Assembly (NCBI GenBank): GCA_905213895.1
Contig: CAJMKE010000015.1
Location: forward strand, 1-58,054
Direction: 5' to 3'
From: an uncultured Alistipes sp.
Lineage (GTDB): Bacteria; Bacteroidota; Bacteroidia; Bacteroidales; Rikenellaceae
Length of the DNA stretch: 58,054 nucleotides
Both the position numbers and the translations under genes were made by a program. This document shows positions 33,095 to 39,981 of this stretch, piece by piece. Positions within the stretch are counted from its first letter, which is position 1, and each line of letters opens with the position of its first letter. Under the pieces are notes generated by a model. The model saw nothing but the letters and a program-made list of their open reading frames with translations. It searched no databases and had not been told where the DNA came from.

Positions 33095-34624
33095 ATGGAT
33101 ATACTGACAATTGCAATCATTGCGGCAATCGTTTCGGCGATAACCGGATTTGCGACCTACTACGGAGTGAAAGTCCGTTCCGCCGCAATCCTGAAAGAAG
33201 CCGAGAACGCAGGCGAAATGATTAAGAAGGAGAAGTTGCTCCAAGCGAAGGAGAAGTTCATACAACTCAAAAGCGAACACGACAAGCAGGTGAACGAACG
33301 CAACCAGCGTCTGGCACAGAGCGAGCAGAAAGCCAAGCAGTTGGAGAACCAACTCCAAAACCAGCAGCGCGAAGCGGAGCGCAAATCGGCTGAAAACGAC
33401 CGGTTGAAAGAGAAGATGGAGAGTCAGATGCAGGCTCTCGAACACAAGAAGGAGGAGTTGGCGCGGCTGATGTCGGAGCAGAACTCGCGGCTCGAACAGA
33501 TTTCGGGCATGAGTTCGGATGAAGCCAAGAACATCCTTATCGAGAACATGAAGGCGGAGGCGAAGAGCGAAGCCGCCGCATACATCAACGAAACCGTCGA
33601 GGAGGCGAAACTGACGGCGACGAAGGAGGCGAAGCGAATCATCGTGGCGTCGATTCAGCGGGTTGCGACGGAGACGGCTATCGAGAACTCGGTTACCGTA
33701 TTCAACATCGACTCCGACGAGGTCAAGGGACGCATCATCGGTCGTGAGGGACGCAACATACGCGCGTTGGAGGCTGCCACGGGAATCGAAATCATCGTGG
33801 ACGACACGCCGGAGGCGATTATCCTCAGCGGATTCGACCCTGTACGCCGCGAAATCGCCCGTCTGGCACTGCACCAACTCGTTACCGACGGACGAATCCA
33901 TCCGGCGCGCATCGAGGAGGTCGTAGCCAAGGTGAAGAAGCAAATCGAGGAGGAGATAGTCGAGGTCGGCAAACGCACGACAATCGACCTCGGAATCCAC
34001 GGTCTGCATCCCGAACTGATACGTCTTATCGGCAAGATGAAATACCGTTCGTCCTACGGACAGAACCTGTTGCAGCACGCCCGCGAAACCGCCAATCTCG
34101 CCGGCATCATGGCTGCCGAACTCGGACTTAATCCGAAAGCCGCACGCCGCGCGGGACTGTTGCACGACATCGGCAAGGTGCCTGACGACGAACCGGAACT
34201 GCCGCACGCAATCATCGGCATGAAACTCGCCGAGAAGTACAAGGAGAAGGCGGACATCTGCAACGCCATAGGCGCGCACCACGACGAGGTGGAGATGACG
34301 TCGCTCATCGCTCCGATAATTCAGGTCTGCGACGCGATTTCGGGCGCACGTCCGGGCGCACGCCGCGAGGTTATCGAATCCTACATCAAGCGACTGAAAG
34401 AGATGGAGGACATCGCGCTCTCCTACCCGGGTGTCGTGAAGACATACGCCATTCAGGCTGGTCGCGAGTTGCGCGTAATCGTCGGTGCCGACAAACTCTC
34501 GGATGCCGAATCGGAGAATCTGTCGCACGAGATAGCGAAGAAGATTCAGGATGAAATGACCTACCCCGGTCAGGTCAAGATTACCGTCATCCGCGAAACA
34601 CGCAGCGTAAGTTACGCGAAGTAG
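33095..34624 (+). CDS. rny: Ribonuclease Y
   Basis: Membrane-anchored endoribonuclease that starts mRNA decay. 509 aa: N-terminal membrane segment (MDILTIAIIAAIVSAITGFATYYGV, about 2-24), long coiled coil rich in Glu/Lys/Gln (about 30-190), KH RNA-binding domain (NIDSDEVKGRIIGREGRNIRALEAATGIEIIVDDTPE, about 200-245), HD nuclease domain with HARETANLAGIMAAELG and LLHDIGKV (about 325-365). All parts of the family are present. Strong hairpin terminator at 34641-34680. Confidence 0.97.
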   Translation: MDILTIAIIAAIVSAITGFATYYGVKVRSAAILKEAENAGEMIKKEKLLQAKEKFIQLKSEHDKQVNERNQRLAQSEQKAKQLENQLQNQQREAERKSAENDRLKEKMESQMQALEHKKEELARLMSEQNSRLEQISGMSSDEAKNILIENMKAEAKSEAAAYINETVEEAKLTATKEAKRIIVASIQRVATETAIENSVTVFNIDSDEVKGRIIGREGRNIRALEAATGIEIIVDDTPEAIILSGFDPVRREIARLALHQLVTDGRIHPARIEEVVAKVKKQIEEEIVEVGKRTTIDLGIHGLHPELIRLIGKMKYRSSYGQNLLQHARETANLAGIMAAELGLNPKAARRAGLLHDIGKVPDDEPELPHAIIGMKLAEKYKEKADICNAIGAHHDEVEMTSLIAPIIQVCDAISGARPGARREVIESYIKRLKEMEDIALSYPGVVKTYAIQAGRELRVIVGADKLSDAESENLSHEIAKKIQDEMTYPGQVKITVIRETRSVSYAK

Positions 34625-34640
34625 CAGAGTTTCTACCAAT

Positions 34641-34680
34641 AAATATCGCCGCACAAAATTGTGCGGCGATATTTATTTTA
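34641..34680 (+). terminator. Terminator of rny
   Basis: 16-bp perfect stem (AAATATCGCCGCACAA and its complement) with a 2-nt loop and a T-rich tail. Confidence 0.9.
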
Positions 34681-34682
34681 AC

Positions 34683-34710
34683 TCCTTAAAGTCGTTAGGG
34701 ACTTTAAGGA
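34683..34710. repeat. 9-nt-period TTAA repeat, copy A11
   Basis: TCCTTAAAG / TCGTTAGGG / ACTTTAAGG directly after the rny terminator. Confidence 0.55.
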
Positions 34711-34744
34711 TAATCGAAACCATTGCAGAAAAAACATCCGCCCA

Positions 34745-34790
34745 TAAAACGTCTACGCCATGCTTAATCAAGCATGGCGTAGACGTTTTA
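34745..34790. repeat. Perfect 21-bp inverted repeat with 4-nt loop
   Basis: Arms begin TAAAACGTCTACGCC and meet at loop AATC; no mismatch in 21 pairs. It lies between the convergent rny and DUF3127 genes; T-tracts on the plus side (TTTTAACTTTTCC) allow a terminator role for either strand, although rny already has one. Confidence 0.85.
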
Positions 34791-34796
34791 ACTTTT

Positions 34797-34842
34797 CCTT
34801 AAAGTCGTTAAGGACTTTAAAGACTTTAAGGTCTTTAAGGAC
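34797..34842. repeat. 9-nt-period TTAA repeat, copy A12
   Basis: CTTAAAGTC / GTTAAGGAC / TTTAAAGAC / TTTAAGGTC / TTTAAGGAC: five exact-period units next to the CAG microsatellite. Confidence 0.75.
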
Positions 34843-34848
34843 AATCTT

Positions 34849-34887
<39 letters not shown>

Positions 34888-34902
34888 GTCGCTGCCGAAT
34901 CA

Positions 34903-35298
34903 TCAGAACGGCAGGTCGTCCACCTCGGCGGATGCGGTCGACGCGCCGCCGACAGCGAAATCCTGCTCGGTCGGCATCGGTGCCATGTCCGCTGCCGGAG
35001 CAGACTGCGGTTGCGGCTGAACCGTCTGTTTAGGCTGTACGCGCCATGCACGGACATCGTTGTACCAACGACCGTTGTACTCGCGGGCGTCGATGTCGAT
35101 TGACACGGTATAGAGCGTACCCTCCGTCAGACGCTTCACCTCTTCCTCCTTGTTGAAGAAGTTCACGAGCGTGCGGCGCGGATACTGCGACTGGGTTTGA
35201 ACCTCGAACAATACATCCTGACTCGTCCATGCATTGCCGGCTTTGGAGACTCCGCCGCGAGCGGGGAATATCTGTAAAACTTTGCCTTCGAATTCCAT
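34903..35298 (-). CDS. DUF3127 family protein with SSB-like acidic tip
   Basis: 131 aa, recognised as DUF3127, a Bacteroidetes OB-fold-like family. Residues 1-90 are the domain (MEFEGKVLQIFPARGGVSKAGN... with YNGRWYNDVRAWRV); residues 95-126 are a Pro/Gln/Ala-rich linker; the last five are DDLPF, the same tip that bacterial single-stranded-DNA-binding proteins use to recruit partners. It may therefore bind nucleic acid and dock to SSB-binding enzymes; this is inference from the tip. Tandem TGA stops at the end. The promoter at 35329-35359 gives a short leader. Confidence 0.85.
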   Translation of the reverse strand: MEFEGKVLQIFPARGGVSKAGNAWTSQDVLFEVQTQSQYPRRTLVNFFNKEEEVKRLTEGTLYTVSIDIDAREYNGRWYNDVRAWRVQPKQTVQPQPQSAPAADMAPMPTEQDFAVGGASTASAEVDDLPF

Positions 35299-35328
35299 AA
35301 TAATATATATAAGTATAAGTATTTATTG

Positions 35329-35359
35329 CAAAGATACGAATAGTCGAGGGAAAAACAAA
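35329..35359 (-). promoter_or_regulatory. Promoter of the DUF3127 gene (family C promoter 3)
   Basis: Minus strand TTTG (35356-35359), 19-nt spacer, TATCTTTG (35329-35336). The -33 box lies inside a 12-bp inverted repeat GGAAAAACAAAA / TTTTGTTTTTCC with loop GTTA (35349-35376). Confidence 0.75.
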
Positions 35360-35390
35360 AGTTATTTTGTTTTTCCGAATAGAAACAGAA

Positions 35391-35499
35391 ACAATAGGTA
35401 GTATAAGTAATATAGGTAATATAGGCTGTCTCCTATAATACCTATAATACCCATAATACCCATAATACCCATAATACCCATAATACCTATTTTACCCAT
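35391..35499. repeat. 9-nt-period TAGGTAATA repeat, copy B4
   Basis: The largest copy: left arm of GTATAAGTA / ATATAGGTA / ATATAGG units, centre CTGTCTCC, then seven units of the form TATAATACC or CATAATACC in exact 9-nt phase. It lies in the 422-nt gap between the divergent DUF3127 and fimbrillin-like genes, which otherwise holds only promoters and a G9 run. Confidence 0.85.
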
Positions 35500-35571
35500 G
35501 CAATTTGAGCAAGGCAGGAAACGAAAATGAAAAAAATCGTCGAAAAATGACGGTAATCGCGAAATTATACA

Positions 35572-35579
35572 TATATTTG
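35572..35579 (+). promoter_or_regulatory. -7 box of the fimbrillin-like gene
   Basis: TATATTTG with no clear -33 TTTG; 141 nt upstream of the ATG at 35721. The long leader contains a G9 tract at 35616-35624. Confidence 0.5.
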
Positions 35580-35720
35580 CAACGAACCGACATTCAACTC
35601 ATTATCCCAATTTTCGGGGGGGGGAATCCAGGGGTGTGTTTTACAAAAAATGCGCAAAAAACGGGGCTGCGGAAATGCCCCGCAACAACGATTGATTACA
35701 CTCTAAATACCAAACCGATT

Positions 35721-38051
35721 ATGGAAAGATTCTACAAATTTCTATTGACGGCGACCGGTCTCGCAGGACTGCTGCTGTCGTCATGCGTGAAAGATGCGGA
35801 GGTAGCCGACGCATCGGTCAAGCAAACCAAGACATTCCGCGCGACAACCGAACTCGCGACGAGAACGACCCTCGACGGCGAACACAACGTCGTTTGGAGC
35901 GAAGGCGACCGGATAGTCGTCTTCGGAATCACGGACGCAAGCAATGCCATCGGAGCCTATTTCGACCTCGTCGAAGGTGCCGGCACGAAAGAAGGCGTAT
36001 TCTCCGGCTCCATCGAGAGCGGTTATGCCGGCTATTACGCGTTCTACCCCGCATCATGCTTCAACAGCATGCTTGCCAGCGGCAAGTATCAAATCAATCT
36101 GAACCCGAGCGCGGTGTTCACCGAGAGCAACTTCGTCGACGAAGCCAATCCGATGATAGCGTACGGAACGGAGAACGACGGGTTCAAGTTCCACAATCTG
36201 TGCGGAATCGTCGAATTCCGGATTACCGGCGCAGGAACAATCACGAATATCGAGGTCGTAAGCGGCGACCGCAAGCCGCTGGCGGGTCTGTTCACCGCCG
36301 ACCCCGAAACCTACGAACTCACCCCGAAAAATACCGCATCCGGCACTGTCGAGAACTACCAGTGCATATACGCTTCGCTCGCAGAGCCGATAGAACTCTC
36401 GCAGACGCCGCGTTCGGTATATGCGATACTGCCTCCTGGAACATACGAGAACTTGCAGGTGCGCACCGAAGACAGCGAAGGGCACATCATCGTCCGCACG
36501 GCAACCAAGCCCGTCGAGGTAACCCGCTCGCATATCGTGCCGGTTTCGGAGTTCTCGCACGGCTCCGAAACGGGATGGCCGTCCATGCAGATTTATTACG
36601 TCGAGGAGAGAAGCAACTTCTACCAGTCGCGAATACAGTTCAAGGTCAATAGCGGTACGGGATTCTATTATCGCGAACTCGCGTATGAAGAGTATGAAAA
36701 TCTGGCTGCATCGGGCAAAAGCGATTACGAAATACTCGTCGCGAGAGCAAGCAAACACGGCTCGACAGCGGCGTACGATACGTTCAATACGTACAACTCC
36801 CCGAGCAGCAGATACGTGGTACTCGGACTGGCTTACAGCACCATAGGCGAAGAGGATTATGTGTTGTCGAACAATCCGACCAAACTCGTATTCTCCGCCA
36901 AGCAGATTCCGTTCGACGACACGGTAAGCGCAGACCTTTACGGAGGAAACGTCTCGGAGAACGATGCCTTGTTCGCGATAAAAGGGAATCCGTCGGAAGC
37001 ATCGCGCGCATTGGCGGCGATTATCCCCGACAACAATTACGCTAACTATAACGACTTGGAGAAGAAAATCGCGGCTACTACCGGAATGTATGCCGAGCAA
37101 TTCAGCGACTCCGCAACGAACAACGGCTTAGTCTCGTTCGGAAATTTGATTCCGAACACCAAATATCACCTGCTCTATACCGTTACCGACGGAATATGCT
37201 GGGGAATGTTTACGGACATCTACACCCGTTACGCACCGGTTCAGGAGTATGTCTTCACCACCGAGGCGCACACTCCATCGGCAGCGACCGTAACTCTCGC
37301 CGAGGAGGAGGTTCTCGACCTCACCGCCAAGATTGCGGCGACCATATCTGCGGGACACACCAAATTGAAATACCTCTGCGGCGACTCCGATTACGAATAT
37401 TCGGCTGACGAAGTGGCAGCGTACGGCAGCGAATTATCGGTTGCAGCCGGAAGTACGGCGACAATCGACCTTACGAACCTTACCGAAGAGACCACCTACC
37501 GTTTCTTCGCCGTGGCATACGACGAGAACGACTCCTACGGCGTCGTTTCCTCGCTGACGTTCACGACCAAGGCTCTGACTCCGGTCGAAGACCCCGAGTA
37601 CGCCAAGTTCCTCGGCACCTACACGATGACGGTCGGTACGGGTTCGAGACCCGATGCGAGAACGGTTACCGTATCCGAACTCGTCAAGGGCAAGAAATTC
37701 GCAGTCAAGGGTCTTATCAATCCCGCTCTCGTCGCGCAGTTCCAACTCGACGACACCGTAACGGCGAATTTCTCCAACGGCGAGATTTGCATAGGCTGCC
37801 AGCCGATAGCCGATTCGGGAACGATTCCAGGTAGGTACGGCAATGAAATATACATGCTCCTGAGAAACGAGCAGTATTCATGGTACACTCCCGACGTTAC
37901 GCTCCGTTCGGCATACAACGACGGCGTCCTCACATTGGGAGGTACCTCCGACGACGGCATGGCATGGACGGGATTCACCTTCAATGTGGGAACGAGCAGT
38001 ACATACCTCGAATATTGCTTGGAACCGGTATTGACCAAACAGAACGACTAA
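35721..38051 (+). CDS. Fimbrillin-like surface lipoprotein with FnIII-like region
   Basis: 776 aa from the ATG at 35721 (MERFYKFLLTATGLAGLLLSSC); Cys 22 is the predicted lipidated residue. Residues about 40-290 resemble Bacteroidetes fimbrillin proteins: RTTLDGEHNVVWSEGDRIVVFG and Y-rich beta strands ending in a YAILPPG(T)Y motif. About 300-600 hold two fibronectin-III-like repeats (one closes LTEETTYRFFAVAYDENDSYGVVSSLTFTTKA), and the last 170 residues form another beta domain (YAKFLGTYTMTV...). Probably a fimbrial or adhesive surface protein. The frame is also open 216 nt upstream, but no signal peptide is there. A 40-aa peptide gene follows after 21 nt. Confidence 0.75.
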   Translation: MERFYKFLLTATGLAGLLLSSCVKDAEVADASVKQTKTFRATTELATRTTLDGEHNVVWSEGDRIVVFGITDASNAIGAYFDLVEGAGTKEGVFSGSIESGYAGYYAFYPASCFNSMLASGKYQINLNPSAVFTESNFVDEANPMIAYGTENDGFKFHNLCGIVEFRITGAGTITNIEVVSGDRKPLAGLFTADPETYELTPKNTASGTVENYQCIYASLAEPIELSQTPRSVYAILPPGTYENLQVRTEDSEGHIIVRTATKPVEVTRSHIVPVSEFSHGSETGWPSMQIYYVEERSNFYQSRIQFKVNSGTGFYYRELAYEEYENLAASGKSDYEILVARASKHGSTAAYDTFNTYNSPSSRYVVLGLAYSTIGEEDYVLSNNPTKLVFSAKQIPFDDTVSADLYGGNVSENDALFAIKGNPSEASRALAAIIPDNNYANYNDLEKKIAATTGMYAEQFSDSATNNGLVSFGNLIPNTKYHLLYTVTDGICWGMFTDIYTRYAPVQEYVFTTEAHTPSAATVTLAEEEVLDLTAKIAATISAGHTKLKYLCGDSDYEYSADEVAAYGSELSVAAGSTATIDLTNLTEETTYRFFAVAYDENDSYGVVSSLTFTTKALTPVEDPEYAKFLGTYTMTVGTGSRPDARTVTVSELVKGKKFAVKGLINPALVAQFQLDDTVTANFSNGEICIGCQPIADSGTIPGRYGNEIYMLLRNEQYSWYTPDVTLRSAYNDGVLTLGGTSDDGMAWTGFTFNVGTSSTYLEYCLEPVLTKQND

Positions 38052-38072
38052 CCCGTAAAAAACAGAAAGAAC

Positions 38073-38195
38073 ATGAAAACAGAAAAATATATAGTACCGA
38101 CACTGGTTCCGCTGACAATCGGAATCGAACGCGGATTCGCGTTGAGTACCGAAGGTTTCGACAAGGACGACGAAACCGATGCCGGATGGCAATAG
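38073..38195 (+). CDS. 40-aa peptide following the fimbrillin-like gene
   Basis: Short frame (MKTEKYIVPTLVPLTIG... ending DAGWQ) located 21 nt after the lipoprotein stop and directly followed by a strong terminator, so it is inside the transcript. The N-terminus is short and basic, the middle has IERGFALST, the end is acidic. In my recollection similar peptides with an I-E-R-G-F-A-type core recur beside fimbrillin-like genes of Alistipes. Function unknown. Coding status rests on position and this resemblance. Confidence 0.5.
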   Translation: MKTEKYIVPTLVPLTIGIERGFALSTEGFDKDDETDAGWQ

Positions 38196-38229
38196 CGGGT
38201 CTCACGGCTCGCGCCGACCGCTTATGACG

Positions 38230-38267
38230 AATACCGGCTGCCGAGATTGTTCGGCAGCCGGTATTTT
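38230..38267 (+). terminator. Terminator after the 40-aa peptide gene
   Basis: Stem AATACCGGCTGCCGA / TCGGCAGCCGGTATT with loop GATTGT and a T-rich tail. Confidence 0.88.
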
Positions 38268-38278
38268 CGTGGGTGGGG

Positions 38279-38330
38279 CTTAAAGCCGTTAAAGTCCTTA
38301 AAGACTTTAAGGGCGTTAGGGTCGTTAAAA
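38279..38330. repeat. 9-nt-period TTAA repeat, copy A13
   Basis: CTTAAAGCC / GTTAAAGTC / CTTAAAGAC / TTTAAGGGC / GTTAGGGTC / GTTAAAAAA, six units, between the convergent peptide and rplS terminators. Confidence 0.75.
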
Positions 38331-38333
38331 AAC

Positions 38334-38369
38334 AATAAGGAGTCCGCAAGGTTTTGCGAACTCCTTATT
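38334..38369 (-). terminator. Terminator of rplS
   Basis: Minus-strand hairpin (AATAAGGAGTTCGCAA / TTGCGGACTCCTTATT, one G-T pair) followed by GTTTTTT. Confidence 0.8.
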
Positions 38370-38391
38370 CCGTGAAGCATCCTGCGGAGGA

Positions 38392-38766
38392 CTACTTCGT
38401 CGCAACTGCGCGCTTCTCCTTGATGCGAGCCTTCTTGCCCGTCAAATCGCGGAAGTAGTAGATACGCGCACGGCGAACCACACCACGCTTGTTCACCTCG
38501 ATGTGGTCGAGATGCGGAGAGTAGAGCGGGAAGATACGCTCGACGCCCACACCGTTCGAAATCTTGCGGATAGTGAACATCTTGGTCTTGCCCGAACCCT
38601 TAATCTGAATTACCACGCCGCGGAAACTCTGCAAACGCTCTTTGCTACCCTCGACGATACGGTAAGTAACGGTGATGGTATCACCAGCCTTGAACGAAGG
38701 GATGTCGGCATCGGTTTTAGCCCACATCTGCTCGTTCACCATTTTGATTAGTGCATCCTTGTTCAT
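38392..38766 (-). CDS. rplS: 50S ribosomal protein L19
   Basis: Structural protein at the 30S-50S interface. 124 aa, normal length, with the family's FKAGDTITVTYRIVEGSKERLQSFRGVVIQIKG and the conserved RIFPLYSPHLDHIEVNKRGVVRRARIYYFRDLTGKKARI. Here it stands alone, not with rpsP-rimM-trmD. The promoter at 38904-38935 implies a leader of about 130 nt, which carries a small hairpin and may be a regulatory leader. Confidence 0.98.
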   Translation of the reverse strand: MNKDALIKMVNEQMWAKTDADIPSFKAGDTITVTYRIVEGSKERLQSFRGVVIQIKGSGKTKMFTIRKISNGVGVERIFPLYSPHLDHIEVNKRGVVRRARIYYFRDLTGKKARIKEKRAVATK

Positions 38767-38897
38767 TGTTGCAACAAAAATTAAATTATCCGCTCAACAT
38801 TGTCGCTGCGTTAGACATACCATACGCGGACATTGCCCCGTAATCCCGAACGCTGAACGTTCCTACTGCCACCCGCCCAATACAAGAGGTTGATACG
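38767..38897 (-). promoter_or_regulatory. Possible L19 leader
   Basis: About 130 nt of transcribed leader between the rplS promoter and start. On the minus strand it contains a hairpin GAACG / CGTTC. Flavobacterial L19 leader RNAs are known; whether this one is related cannot be judged by eye. Confidence 0.3.
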
Positions 38898-38903
38898 CGG
38901 GGG

Positions 38904-38935
38904 CAAATATACGAATAAGCGAGCGTAATACCAAA
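38904..38935 (-). promoter_or_regulatory. Promoter of rplS (family C promoter 2)
   Basis: Minus strand TTTG (38932-38935), 20-nt spacer, TATATTTG (38904-38911). The spacer shares TACGAATAAGCGAG with family C promoter 1; the inverted repeat GTAATAC / GTATTAC lies over the -33 box. A further partial copy of the CAAATTACGAATAAGCGAGCGG type is at about 38977-38999. Confidence 0.8.
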
Positions 38936-39008
38936 TTTATTTGAGTATTACCGAGCGGAAGTATATTGGGCGTAGCCAAATTACGAATAAGCGAGCGGAA
39001 GCGGACTC

Positions 39009-39048
39009 ATTAAGGACTTTAAGGTCGTTAAAGTCCTTAAAGACTTTA
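39009..39048. repeat. 9-nt-period TTAA repeat, copy A14
   Basis: ATTAAGGAC / TTTAAGGTC / GTTAAAGTC / CTTAAAGAC between the MBL-fold lipoprotein and the rplS promoter. Confidence 0.7.
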
Positions 39049-39089
39049 CTTCGCATATTTTTGTCCGGCAAATAAATATATCGCTTATG

Positions 39090-39965
39090 TTACTCTATCC
39101 TGTAAAGTCCGTCGCACGAGACATAGTGTTCCGTGATGCCCTTTTCGCGCATCCAACGACGGGTTTCGAGGCTCTTCCACGGACCCGTGCCGATGCCCTG
39201 ACCGTGTTTGTTGTTGTCGTATAGCCATGTTGCGGTAGACCACAGGCAGGCGCGGAAATTTATGCTCTTGTAGAAATGCTCGCTGCATCCCGCCTGTCCG
39301 TGATGCGACATCTGCAAATAGTCGCAATCGAGGTCGGGGCGGAACTCCGAACCGAGCAACTTGTCGCCGCCCTCGATACCCAAATCGCCGAGGAAAACCA
39401 CCGATTTGGTGTCGTCCCAGACACGGAACGCCATACTCGAATTATTGTAGACATTGACATCTATCTCCGGATTAACCTGCGACAGAATCTTGAAATGCAC
39501 GCCATCAATCGTGAACTCGTCGCCCGCACGGCACTCGACCACCTCCGCGTCATCGGCACTGTCGATTGCCGCATAGTAAGCCTCCGCCCGCAGACTCGAT
39601 TCGGAAGCAATCATTTCGGGTGTGAACCGCGACTGCCATACGCTATGGACGGTCAGCCCCTGCCTGTCGTTCAGCAACTCGGTCATCGCACCGACATGGT
39701 CGCCATGCGGATGGGTAACAATCCAGACATCCACTTCATTGCCCAACGCACCGAGAAAACCGCGCAAATAGTCCGCTTCGGGGGCTTTGCCGCCGTCAAT
39801 CGCAATAACGCGACCGTGCGGCGTGCGAATCACATAAGAACTGCCATGGTCGTCCGCCTGCGACGGCAGTTGCCACAACGTAAATCCGACGGTCGGTTCA
39901 GGCGCACACCCCGAAAGGGCTATTGCCGACCACAACACGGACAAAGCCGAAAAGAATCGTTTCAT
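39090..39965 (-). CDS. Metallo-beta-lactamase-fold lipoprotein
   Basis: 291 aa. Lipoprotein signal with lipobox ALSGC (Cys at about residue 20). The metal-binding THPHGDHVGAM (HxHxDH) is at about 97-107, and later acidic and histidine residues (VVFLGDLG near 190, MSHHGQAG near 220) complete a two-metal site. The fold matches the ComEC/Rec2-type hydrolase branch. It is 16 nt downstream of the GH78-type gene and co-oriented, so it may share a transcript. The substrate is unknown: nucleic acid or another phosphoester is the family precedent, but in the envelope. Confidence 0.85.
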   Translation of the reverse strand: MKRFFSALSVLWSAIALSGCAPEPTVGFTLWQLPSQADDHGSSYVIRTPHGRVIAIDGGKAPEADYLRGFLGALGNEVDVWIVTHPHGDHVGAMTELLNDRQGLTVHSVWQSRFTPEMIASESSLRAEAYYAAIDSADDAEVVECRAGDEFTIDGVHFKILSQVNPEIDVNVYNNSSMAFRVWDDTKSVVFLGDLGIEGGDKLLGSEFRPDLDCDYLQMSHHGQAGCSEHFYKSINFRACLWSTATWLYDNNKHGQGIGTGPWKSLETRRWMREKGITEHYVSCDGLYRIE

Positions 39966-39981
39966 AATGTTCGGTATGGTT

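Noticed and set aside
35505..35720. An upstream in-frame extension of the fimbrillin-like gene
   Set aside because: It begins before the -7 box at 35572-35579 and would place the lipoprotein signal peptide deep inside the protein.
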